A DNA stretch of 50,347 nt from Anaerocolumna jejuensis DSM 15929 (GTDB lineage: Bacteria; Bacillota; Clostridia; Lachnospirales; Lachnospiraceae), in NCBI RefSeq assembly GCF_900142215.1, contig NZ_FRAC01000041.1, forward strand, positions 1 to 50,347, written 5' to 3'. Positions 42,551 through 49,932 of the stretch are shown piece by piece. The translations under genes and the position numbers were made by a program. Under the pieces are notes generated by a model. It did not search any database and was not told the origin of the DNA. It saw only the letters and a list, made by a program, of their open reading frames with translations. Positions within the stretch are counted from its first letter, which is position 1. Each line of letters begins with the position of its first letter.

Positions 42551-42568
42551 ATGGACATAAGTGTCCAT
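42551..42568. promoter_or_regulatory. Palindromic operator between regulator and peptide genes
   Basis: ATGGACATAAGTGTCCAT: perfect 7-base arms around TAAG. It abuts the -35 of the peptide promoter and falls near +14 to +31 of the regulator transcript, so one bound dimer could control both. Confidence 0.75.
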
Positions 42569-42596
42569 TTATACATAAAAAATCCAATGTTATAAT
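42568..42596 (+). promoter_or_regulatory. Promoter of the peptide gene
   Basis: TTTATA (42568-42573) and TATAAT (42591-42596), 17 bases apart. The weak -35 overlaps the palindrome edge, consistent with activation or repression there. Confidence 0.6.
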
Positions 42597-42617
42597 CTAA
42601 TCATAAAGAAATTCCAA
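42589..42617 (-). promoter_or_regulatory. Promoter of the RRNPP regulator gene
   Basis: On the minus strand TTGGAA (42612-42617) and TATAAC (42589-42594), 17 bases apart. Its -10 overlaps the peptide -10 on the other strand, so the two promoters should compete. Confidence 0.5.
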
Positions 42618-42637
42618 CCTGAAAGGAGGGTAAGTAA

Positions 42638-42784
42638 ATGAAAAAATTCACAAAGTTACGTTATTTTGTTGCTTTGTTATTGGTCCTTGCTACCGTTTCA
42701 AGTGTAGCCACTCCGACCAGAAGCAACGGAACCGTTACACTCATGTCAGAACCTGGATTTAACTGGTTCCTCGAAACAAGATAA
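42638..42784 (+). CDS. Small secreted peptide, candidate quorum-sensing pheromone precursor
   Basis: 48 codons with a very strong ribosome site (AAAGGAGGG, about seven bases before ATG). It begins MKKFTKLRYFVALLLVLATV, a standard Sec signal peptide with basic N-region and hydrophobic core, then SSVATPTRSN as a likely processing region. The C-terminal tail ends MSEPGFNWFLETR, rich in aromatic residues and suited to being a released linear signal. It has no cysteines, which argues against a lantibiotic or disulfide toxin. Divergent from an RRNPP-type regulator with a shared palindrome. The short length, signal and context support a pheromone precursor; the mature form is unknown. Confidence 0.8.
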   Translation: MKKFTKLRYFVALLLVLATVSSVATPTRSNGTVTLMSEPGFNWFLETR

Positions 42785-42835
42785 CTATCCATGATGTATT
42801 ATAGCATAATTTAACAAAAGTTACAAATTTTTTGG

Positions 42836-42889
42836 CTCTGCCGAGACACATATAATTTGATAACTTAACTTTTATGTATTTCGGCAGAG
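42836..42889 (+). other. Stem-loop between peptide gene and riboswitch
   Basis: Arms CTCTGCCGA (42836-42844) and TCGGCAGAG (42881-42889), extended by partial inner pairing. No T-run follows, so transcription from the peptide promoter may read on into the riboswitch. A TATAAT lies in its loop at 42851-42856 and could start a separate transcript for the phosphodiesterase. Confidence 0.6.
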
Positions 42890-42944
42890 TGCGGTACTTT
42901 GGTCTTGAAATATCTTAAAAGTATTTACCTAACTTAATACCCGA

Positions 42945-43025
42945 ATAAGATGAGCATAACTGCCCAAAGGCAGTGACGCAAAGCTATAGGGCCTAAGCCT
43001 TACAGGTATGGCAGCCAGTTGCAAT
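42945..43025 (+). ncRNA. Cyclic di-GMP-I riboswitch (GEMM-I)
   Basis: Hallmarks of the class: P2 hairpin CTGCC-CAAA-GGCAG (42960-42973), the invariant GACGCAAAGC at 42975-42984, the GGGCCTAAG joint at 42989-42997, and the closing GGCAGCCAGTTGC at 43010-43022 pairing back to GCATAAC near 42954. It lies about 75 bases before a c-di-GMP phosphodiesterase gene. The expression platform is not clear; I see no terminator with a T-run after it, so control may be at translation. Confidence 0.9.
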
Positions 43026-43099
43026 TATTTCCTGCGAAATATAGTCAAAAATAATATAAGCGGCTGATCTACTGTGATTTGAAAAAGTGAGGGATTTTA

Positions 43100-44812
43100 A
43101 TGAGCAAAAGAGGCAGCAGTATCAAAAGTATCCATATGATATCTGAGAGTACCATCTTTGACGATATGTGTGAACGGTATAATGTTATTGCCGAACAGAC
43201 AAACTTAATTATTTTTGACATGAACTTTGAAGATGATAAGCTCTATGTATCTGATAACTTCATGGAGCTTACCGGGATATCCGTATGCAATAAGAAAAAC
43301 ATATTAAAGACATTACTCGAAATAAAATACATACACCCAAATGATATTTCCCACTTCAAAGATTTTGTAAGAGCTTATAATCCTAAACAGGCTTCGGCAT
43401 CCATAACTTTCCGCAGAAAGAATGAAAAGGGCGAATTCGCCTGGATTCGCTGTAAGAAAAAATGTTATTTTGATGCGGAAGGCAGGCTGACAAGGGTTCT
43501 TGGAACTGCTCAAGATGTTTCTAAGGAAATGGTTGCAAACACGTTGAAAGGAATTGAATTTTACAGAGGAATAGTATTGCCTTCCTTCAACAGGTTCGAA
43601 ACCAGAACAAACCGCATTCGTGCAAATTTCCCTGATAAGAAATTTGCGGTTATCGTGCTTGATATCAAGCGCTTTAGCGTTATCAATGATCTATATGGTA
43701 ATAAAGAGGGGGATGGAGTATTAAAATATATCGGAAGTATCTTGTCTTCCAATAAATCCAGCTGTTATGCATATTGCAGATTTTATGCCGATAATTTTGC
43801 TGTTTTTACAGAATACAGGAATGACTCCGAGCTCTATGATTTTGCTTCCGTCTTAAAGCAACGCATGAAAAAATATCCGCTGAAAATGGAAATCAGCTTT
43901 TCTATTGGGGTCTGCCGTGTGGATAATGCGGACATTTCCATGTCTGCCTTATGTGAACGTGCCAACCTGACAAAGAAATCCATAAAGCATGATGCTATGA
44001 AAACTCTTGCTTTTTACGAGGATTCTTTGAGAAGACGTACCCTGGAAGACAGCGATATTGAAAATGAAATGACGTCTGCTTTAACAAATCACCAGTTTGA
44101 AATGTATTTACAGCCAAAGATGTCGATTCCTACTACAGAGGTCGTTGGCGCAGAGGCATTAGTCCGCTGGAATCATCCCGAAAAAGGTATAATTTCACCT
44201 GAACGTTTTATTAATCTGTTTGAAAAAAACGGATTTATCGTGAAGCTGGATTATTATATCTGGGAGAGAGCATTTCTTACAATAGCTGGTTGGATAAAGG
44301 AAAACTACCCGGTCATACCAATATCAGTCAATGTATCACGTATACATTTCGGTAATTCTGATTTTGTAGAAAAACTGATTCAACTATCGGAAAGGTACCA
44401 TGTGCCTCCTACGTACATAGAACTTGAAATTACGGAGTCTGCCTTCTTTGATTATAAGGAGGATTTACAGATTAAGCTGTACACCTTAAAGGATAAGGGT
44501 TTCAAGCTTTCCCTGGATGATTTCGGTACCGGGTATTCTACTCTAAATTGTCTAAAGGATATCCCCTTGGATATTCTAAAGATGGACAGGGCCTTCCTTG
44601 CTGGGACTGGGGAGAACCGCAAGGAAGAAACTGTACTCGAATATACCATTGCCTTAGCCAAAAGCCTGGGCATTGAAGTTGTAGCAGAAGGTGTTGAGAA
44701 TTTCAATCAGGCAGAATTTCTATACAGGTCTGGCTGTGAAATCGCACAGGGTCATTTTTATTCCCCTCCGCTGCCTGTCGTTATGTTCGAGAAATATGCT
44801 GGCCTTACTTAA
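43100..44812 (+). CDS. Cyclic di-GMP phosphodiesterase (PAS, degenerate GGDEF, EAL)
   Basis: 570 residues, probably cytosolic. PAS-like N-terminus (about 20-140), GGDEF-type domain (about 175-305) in which the catalytic motif reads FYADNF, so cyclase activity should be lost, and a complete EAL domain (about 315-565). The EAL domain keeps AEALVRW, SVNVSR, ELEITESAF, LDDFGTGYSTL, LKMDRAF, AEGVEN and AQGHFYSPP, so it should hydrolyse c-di-GMP. AGGG precedes the ATG. Controlled by the riboswitch at 42945-43025, giving a feedback loop on c-di-GMP. A terminator follows. Confidence 0.95.
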   Translation: MSKRGSSIKSIHMISESTIFDDMCERYNVIAEQTNLIIFDMNFEDDKLYVSDNFMELTGISVCNKKNILKTLLEIKYIHPNDISHFKDFVRAYNPKQASASITFRRKNEKGEFAWIRCKKKCYFDAEGRLTRVLGTAQDVSKEMVANTLKGIEFYRGIVLPSFNRFETRTNRIRANFPDKKFAVIVLDIKRFSVINDLYGNKEGDGVLKYIGSILSSNKSSCYAYCRFYADNFAVFTEYRNDSELYDFASVLKQRMKKYPLKMEISFSIGVCRVDNADISMSALCERANLTKKSIKHDAMKTLAFYEDSLRRRTLEDSDIENEMTSALTNHQFEMYLQPKMSIPTTEVVGAEALVRWNHPEKGIISPERFINLFEKNGFIVKLDYYIWERAFLTIAGWIKENYPVIPISVNVSRIHFGNSDFVEKLIQLSERYHVPPTYIELEITESAFFDYKEDLQIKLYTLKDKGFKLSLDDFGTGYSTLNCLKDIPLDILKMDRAFLAGTGENRKEETVLEYTIALAKSLGIEVVAEGVENFNQAEFLYRSGCEIAQGHFYSPPLPVVMFEKYAGLT

Positions 44813-44827
44813 CACATAATATAGAAT

Positions 44828-44876
44828 AGCTGGTGCCATTATGGTAATCTTACCTGTGGCACCAGCTTCTTTTATT
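44828..44876 (+). terminator. Intrinsic terminator after the phosphodiesterase gene
   Basis: 10-bp stem AGCTGGTGCC / GGCACCAGCT with an inner GGTAA/TTACC hairpin, followed by TCTTTTATT. It also lies at the 3' end of the convergent anti-sigma gene. Confidence 0.9.
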
Positions 44877-45999
44877 GTTCTATTCCTATGGTGTATAAGA
44901 GATTTTGTATATCTGCGGCAGAAGCTCCGAAGCCTTTGATATCCCCTCCCAAAAGCTTTGCTGCTTCTTCTTTTGTTATGGTCTGGATTACCGGATTTTC
45001 CTTTCCTTTTTCCAATACCGTATACTTCCAGCTTACTTCACTTAAGTTTTCTATCAGTGCCAGCATACAAAGAGCATATTTTTTCATGGTGGCATCAAAA
45101 TCTTTTTGTTCCTCTGCCTTAAGGTTTTTCTCAAAGAGCAGGGTATAACCATAGGGCTCCTTCTTCGTCTGCAGTTCATTGGTAAAATTGCCCAACACCC
45201 TTCCAATCTTTAAGTCAGTCAGTATTTTACTGTTGGCAGACATATTCCCGACATAGGGATTCTTGTGCTGGTAAAGGGTGTTTGCCAGCAATCCGGGTTC
45301 TATATTTCCCCAGGAATGATAAGTCCTTGCCCAGGCTTTGGCCCTTGTATCAGCACCCTCCAACCTGTTATTACTGCTCCAGATCAGGGTTTTCTCCGTT
45401 TTTCCATCATCATAGCCGTTTAACCCTTCGAAAAGGTATATATTTTTAATCCCTCCCAGCCTGGTATCGAATACCCAGTGGCTGTAATTGTCCGTGTTTT
45501 CCGCAAAGTCGCTTTCCGCCAATTTCCTTTTATGAAGCTGGATTCTGTTTGTCTGCAAGGTAACATAAACATTCCCGTCCTGTGTAAACCAGTCTGCATC
45601 CCTGGCAGTAATATCATCCGCCGTTTTTAAGGAGAAATAGACATTGGAATTGGGCAAGAGACTTAAGTCTTCCACCGTCACTTCCCCGTATTTCACTGCC
45701 CTGTCCCCGGAGGAATAAAGATAAAACACCAGTCCGGCTAAAGCAAGAAGCAGCATTGCCAATATTCCTGTAAGCAATGCCTTTGCTCTGGTTTTTTTCC
45801 AGCGGTAGGAGATTTTCCTGATTATCTCTTCCTCACCTGAATCCACCGCCGATACCGCACTTTTAAAGTCCTCCAGCTCTTTTCTGCAGCTTTCACAGGT
45901 CTTTATATGTTCTTCCACCGCTTTTTTACTATCCTCGCTGCATACACCGTCTATATAGAGAGGCAGCAGGTCTTTTATAATGTCACAGTTTTTTTCCAT
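44872..45999 (-). CDS. Anti-sigma factor with zinc-finger N-terminus
   Basis: 375 residues. The N-terminal zf-HC2-type domain has His31, Cys35 and Cys38 (HIKTCESC) after an early Cys5, as in anti-ECF sigma factors. One transmembrane helix is at about 75-96, and an extracytoplasmic domain of about 280 residues of unknown fold follows, ending in an IQTITKEEAAKLLGG-type segment. It overlaps the sigma gene by 17 bases. It probably holds the sigma factor inactive until an envelope signal arrives. Confidence 0.9.
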   Translation of the reverse strand: MEKNCDIIKDLLPLYIDGVCSEDSKKAVEEHIKTCESCRKELEDFKSAVSAVDSGEEEIIRKISYRWKKTRAKALLTGILAMLLLALAGLVFYLYSSGDRAVKYGEVTVEDLSLLPNSNVYFSLKTADDITARDADWFTQDGNVYVTLQTNRIQLHKRKLAESDFAENTDNYSHWVFDTRLGGIKNIYLFEGLNGYDDGKTEKTLIWSSNNRLEGADTRAKAWARTYHSWGNIEPGLLANTLYQHKNPYVGNMSANSKILTDLKIGRVLGNFTNELQTKKEPYGYTLLFEKNLKAEEQKDFDATMKKYALCMLALIENLSEVSWKYTVLEKGKENPVIQTITKEEAAKLLGGDIKGFGASAADIQNLLYTIGIEQ

Positions 46000-46486
46000 C
46001 AGCCGATTCCTCCATCAATGCTATCATCCTTTTCTTACCGCGATAAAAAGTGACTCTTGCCCAGCTTTCGGTCTTGTTGAATAATTTTGCTATCTGTAAA
46101 AATGACAATTCTCCGAAAACTCTCAGAGTAAAGACTTCCTTATAAGGCTCTTCCAGATTGTGCAGATGCTTATGCAGCGTAAACACCATTTCCTTGTCTT
46201 CCAGCCGTATAATGAAATCCTTGCTATCCGGTACCTGTTCCCATTCATCAAGGGGTTCCGCCTTTTGCTTTTTGCAGTAGGTAAAATAACTGTTCTTTGC
46301 AATCTGGCACAACCAGGTACTGATTCTGGATTCTCCCCGAAAACGGTCTATATTTTTTAATGCCTTGTAAAAGGTCTCCTGGGTTATTTCCTCCGCAATA
46401 GACTGGCTGCCGCACATTCCAAGAATATAGGCATACACGGTTTTAAAATAATCCTCATATATTCGGTCAAAATCCATATGTTCCAC
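45983..46486 (-). CDS. ECF-type RNA polymerase sigma factor
   Basis: 167 residues. Region 2 reads AEEITQETFYKALKNIDRFRG with STWLCQIAKN; region 4 has LRVFGELSFLQIAKLF and WARVTFYRGKKRM. The start is GTG at 46486, because GAGGTG is well placed for it; an ATG three codons in is the alternative. Cognate anti-sigma gene follows with overlap. GTAAC and GTC elements about 17 bases apart upstream (46523-46548) could be an autoregulated ECF promoter. Confidence 0.95.
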   Translation of the reverse strand: MEHMDFDRIYEDYFKTVYAYILGMCGSQSIAEEITQETFYKALKNIDRFRGESRISTWLCQIAKNSYFTYCKKQKAEPLDEWEQVPDSKDFIIRLEDKEMVFTLHKHLHNLEEPYKEVFTLRVFGELSFLQIAKLFNKTESWARVTFYRGKKRMIALMEESADGKKL

Positions 46487-46823
46487 TTTTTATCACCTCA
46501 TTTCATCCTGTTACATAGATTAGACTTGCTTCGTTCTGATTCGTTACAAAGATTTTAGATATTTTATTCAAAAATCAACTTTTTCATCTTTCCTCATAAG
46601 ATAAAAAATTCTGCCCAAAAATTGTAATCATAAAAACATCCTTTCATTGCATAGAAAAGTCCCTCAATGATATTACCACATCGGGGAACTTTTCTATAGA
46701 TAATCACTATTAATTTTCCAAATTTCTTCTATTTTAAACTTCATCCGTTAATGCACAATGTGCCATTATTAAACTGAGGAGCTTAAGCTTCTGCAACTTT
46801 TTTTAATACTGAGCTTGGAATTC
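46487..46823 (-). other. Leader region of the sigma gene with an inverted repeat
   Basis: No gene. A hairpin of about 13 bp (ATAGAAAAGT with CCC, 46651-46663, and GGGGAACTTTTCTAT, 46683-46697) lies mid-region without a T-run. A possible ECF promoter is at 46523-46548. Confidence 0.5.
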
Positions 46824-47768
46824 TTAGGCGTTAACTTTTATATAGCTTTTCATAAGATCCATCCCTTGCTGTTCCGCCTTGTATGCAGTAAGAAGTTCTT
46901 TGTTTATTCCTTCCCGAACTTCCGGTTTGGTAATGTCCTCACTTGCCTTTAGACGATAGGCTTCTTCCCAAGCCTTATAGACTGCTTTGTAGCACTCCGC
47001 CAGCTCCGGAAAACCGTGCTTTTCGAAATATCTCCAGGCATAATATTTTAATCCGCCATAGTTTCCTAAATAGTATTCCAGATTCCAGCTTGCCTCTGCA
47101 TTAAATTTCTCATTGAAATGAGCAATTAATTCCGGATACGCTTCAATGCCCTTCACATTCTCACACCATTCCTCTCCCTCAAGATGGGATAAGGCAAGCT
47201 TTATGGTATCCATTGCCGTTTTTTCCTGTTCTTTTTCTGTCTTACCTGTTATCGTAAGCACGGATAGAATCGGAATTTCTCTTTTACCCAGAAGGTTATA
47301 TGGCATTGTTTCCTTTTTACAGGTTGTTGTCAAGGTATAAAATATCTGCTCTTCCTCGTTATACCCGTTTATCAGTCCCCATTCCGGCATACCGATATCC
47401 CAGCAAACAGCTGGTATCCCCCTGTCTATAGAGTCCTTTATAAGATTAATTGCCTCCTGCTGTTTCTCCTCTTCTATCTCATCCTGCCCCCAGTAACGCC
47501 CCACATAGCCGCAGAGAAGCCCTCCGTTCTCGACCCAGGGTTTCTGGTGGTCAAAGCTCCAGATGCTGGTGGCACTGGGGCACAGGTCCGCTGCAACCCA
47601 CATCCGGAAAGCAAATCCACTGGTTGCAACAATGTCTTCTGTCAATTCTTTATAAGGGCTGCTATTTACTGCCGCTGCCAGAGATTTGGCAAAGGAGAAG
47701 AGATATCCCGTATGGTCATGGATACCTTCAAAACTTACGTCAAGATTCTTATTAAGCACACTGTTCAT
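46824..47768 (-). CDS. Uncharacterised protein paired with AraC regulator
   Basis: 314 residues, no signal peptide or membrane segment. A GIPAVCWDIGMPEWGLINGY segment near 140-160 resembles the core of C39-like papain folds, and AFRMWVAADLCPSATS near 53 is a conserved-looking block, but I do not assign an enzyme activity. Its start overlaps the AraC gene end by four bases, so it is coupled to that regulator and may make or bind the ligand that the regulator senses. Confidence 0.7.
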   Translation of the reverse strand: MNSVLNKNLDVSFEGIHDHTGYLFSFAKSLAAAVNSSPYKELTEDIVATSGFAFRMWVAADLCPSATSIWSFDHQKPWVENGGLLCGYVGRYWGQDEIEEEKQQEAINLIKDSIDRGIPAVCWDIGMPEWGLINGYNEEEQIFYTLTTTCKKETMPYNLLGKREIPILSVLTITGKTEKEQEKTAMDTIKLALSHLEGEEWCENVKGIEAYPELIAHFNEKFNAEASWNLEYYLGNYGGLKYYAWRYFEKHGFPELAECYKAVYKAWEEAYRLKASEDITKPEVREGINKELLTAYKAEQQGMDLMKSYIKVNA

Positions 47769-48595
47769 TTGCTTACGTTCCTTTCTTTGATTGGGATATA
47801 GATTTTTTCAGAAAAGCTTCTGCTCTCTTCCATATAGGTTTCATACTCCGGACAGGCCAGGCGTTCATATTTACCGGAAGGCAGCCATTTTCGATTAATA
47901 AAATCCCAAGTGGTGTGGATGGTATTTACAAAGTTATTCTGGCTTGTCTCAGGTGTTGTAAAGATTGCATACAGGCCGCTCTTTAGCACCAATTCAGCTG
48001 TCTCCGAGAGATCTCCCTGTGCCAGACTTTTTTCGATACCAATAGAATAATACAGTTTTTCTTTCATAATACTGACACCGTAATCCAGGCATACTTTACC
48101 TCCGGAGAGCTTCTTCGATAATTTTCTGCAATTGTACTGATTCCAGAACTTTGGAGGATATGTATTACACCCCTCATATACAATAAGGGTCGTCTCAGGC
48201 TGTTCCTTTATTTCCGGCTTGAGTAAAAAGTCCGCCAGATGAAAATCAAATCTCTCATACAGTTTCAGACTGTTCTTCGCCGCCTTATATTCTCCCGGTG
48301 CAACTCCATGTTCTGCCTTAAATGCACGTATAAAATTCTCCTTGGAGTTAAATCCATAGCGGTAGCCAATGTCGGACATATAACTATTCTCGGTAAGAAT
48401 CTTTTTCGCGCACTCCGTGAGCCTTCTTTTTCGTATATATTCCCCTGGTGTAAGCCCTACTGCTTCTTTGAATATCCGCAGGAAATGATATTCCGAATAA
48501 CCGGAAGTTTTTGCACAGGCTGACAGGTCTATATCAAATATCAGATTCTCCTCCATATAATCTATCGACCTTTGAATATGTTCCTGATAATTCAA
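47765..48595 (-). CDS. AraC family regulator with GyrI-like effector domain
   Basis: 276 residues. The N-terminal AraC HTH pair occupies 1-105 (CAKTSGYSEYHFLRIFKEAVG, IGYRYGFNSKENFIRAFKAEHG), reversed from the usual C-terminal place, followed by a GyrI/Rob-like ligand domain (about 110-270). Such regulators bind small hydrophobic or cationic compounds. It overlaps the downstream 46824-47768 gene. Confidence 0.92.
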   Translation of the reverse strand: MNYQEHIQRSIDYMEENLIFDIDLSACAKTSGYSEYHFLRIFKEAVGLTPGEYIRKRRLTECAKKILTENSYMSDIGYRYGFNSKENFIRAFKAEHGVAPGEYKAAKNSLKLYERFDFHLADFLLKPEIKEQPETTLIVYEGCNTYPPKFWNQYNCRKLSKKLSGGKVCLDYGVSIMKEKLYYSIGIEKSLAQGDLSETAELVLKSGLYAIFTTPETSQNNFVNTIHTTWDFINRKWLPSGKYERLACPEYETYMEESRSFSEKIYIPIKERNVSK

Positions 48596-48720
48596 AATAT
48601 CCCCCCTCTTCTAACCAATACAGACTGCAAGCTTGCTTGTGATACAGAAAATAATAAATACAATGTATTATCCCAATTATAATGCATGTCTAATTCCTGC
48701 AATTGATAAATATTGCGAAG

Positions 48721-49218
48721 TTACCCTGTAAGAGCAGATTCCTTTTCATCCAGAAATCGATTAAAATCAGATATTTTCTGCTTATCTATAGGATATACCA
48801 TTATCTTCCCAAGGTATTCATAAATAGTTAACCCATCTTCTATTTCATACCTGGTTTCATCCTCCGGTTCCTTCGTTAATGTATCCGTCGTCCCATAGCG
48901 TTCCAGAAGATAACTATATAAGCTGTTCAATACGTTATATAAATCTTTATTGTCATTATAAGAGGTTATGTAAAACACCTCCATAGCATCATGGAGGTTT
49001 GACATTATCTGATAATAGGCTTGCATTTTCTGTTCTTCATCCGATTTGCTGTAATCTATACCTAATCCGTCCATCGTATCACTGATTGCTTTATAAAAGA
49101 TATTGTCTGCATTTTTCTGCAAGGTTTCATTTTTAAATTTCACCTCTGAGTATTGCAAAGACAGGACTATCAATAGCAGCAATAAGACAGGTGTGACTAA
49201 CTTCTTAACTATTTTCAT
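48721..49218 (-). CDS. Hypothetical membrane-anchored protein
   Basis: 165 residues from the Met at 49218 (GTG at 49233 is the in-frame alternative). N-terminal KIVKKL then a hydrophobic segment of about 17 residues, best read as a signal anchor. The rest is mostly acidic and helical. Unrecognised. It follows the AlkZ-related gene on the same strand by about 30 bases, so they probably form an operon. Confidence 0.7.
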   Translation of the reverse strand: MKIVKKLVTPVLLLLLIVLSLQYSEVKFKNETLQKNADNIFYKAISDTMDGLGIDYSKSDEEQKMQAYYQIMSNLHDAMEVFYITSYNDNKDLYNVLNSLYSYLLERYGTTDTLTKEPEDETRYEIEDGLTIYEYLGKIMVYPIDKQKISDFNRFLDEKESALTG

Positions 49219-49248
49219 ATCCCCATTCCCCACTATATCAGATACTCT

Positions 49249-49932
49249 TTATCCTTTTATAAATTTTGCGGTCTTTTTGGGATTCGCTTCTTTATTCAGT
49301 CCGATAATCCACTGGTATAATTTATCGTAGGCTTCTGCAGGATTTATCTCCAATGCCCTCTTTATGATCTCTCCCTCAAAAAAATCTTCTGTCAGACAGA
49401 AAACGGTAGAGGACCAGCCATACTCCTCCCCTGCCTTTGATACTTTTCTGCTTCTTCCGCACATGGTAATATAGAACTTCATCTGAAGCTCTGTCATGGC
49501 TGCATCAAATTTTGCCTTATCCTCACCTCCAAAACCTCCGTATTGCTTAATCAGATGGAGGGGCAGCTCCTTGTATTCCGTAAGCAGCTGATATATCTTT
49601 TTTGCATAGAGACTGATATTTCCGTTCCCATATTCTTCTTCCAGCTCCCTGTCCCCTCTTCTGACTGCATAAAAGTAAGGATACCACTCTCGGGTAATAT
49701 ATCCGCTTTTCTTAAAGAAGAACTTGCCATAGGCAATATCGGTTTCTTCATTCAGTACTCTCATCCTCCATTCCCACGGGTCTGTCTCGCCGTCCTCCGT
49801 ATGCCATTGTATGGTATCTCCGTAATAATCACAGAGAGAGAATACTCCCTCGTTATTTGCACCTCCCATGCTCATTCCGGCCTTATATAGATTTTCTTTG
49901 AAATCCTGAAAATTATTAATAGTGGTCAGCAT
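49249..49932 (-). CDS. AlkZ-related protein
   Basis: 227 residues. The block DPWEWRMRVLNEETDIAYGKF, then a GYITREWYPYFYAVRR block, is what I recall for small AlkZ-related proteins, named for similarity to part of the AlkZ DNA glycosylase; I see no confirmed catalytic motif. GGAGG nine bases before 49932 decides the start; the longer frame from 49989 adds 19 residues of low complexity. Function unknown. Confidence 0.7.
   Translation of the reverse strand: MLTTINNFQDFKENLYKAGMSMGGANNEGVFSLCDYYGDTIQWHTEDGETDPWEWRMRVLNEETDIAYGKFFFKKSGYITREWYPYFYAVRRGDRELEEEYGNGNISLYAKKIYQLLTEYKELPLHLIKQYGGFGGEDKAKFDAAMTELQMKFYITMCGRSRKVSKAGEEYGWSSTVFCLTEDFFEGEIIKRALEINPAEAYDKLYQWIIGLNKEANPKKTAKFIKG

Noticed and set aside
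42638..42784. Bacteriocin or toxin identity of the 48-residue peptide
   Set aside because: No immunity gene, no double-glycine leader, no cysteines and no modification enzymes nearby; the divergent RRNPP-type regulator fits a signal better, though a toxin is not excluded.
42810..42833. TAAC-AAAA-GTTA followed by T6 as a terminator of the peptide gene
   Set aside because: A 4-bp AT-rich stem is too weak for a reliable terminator call.
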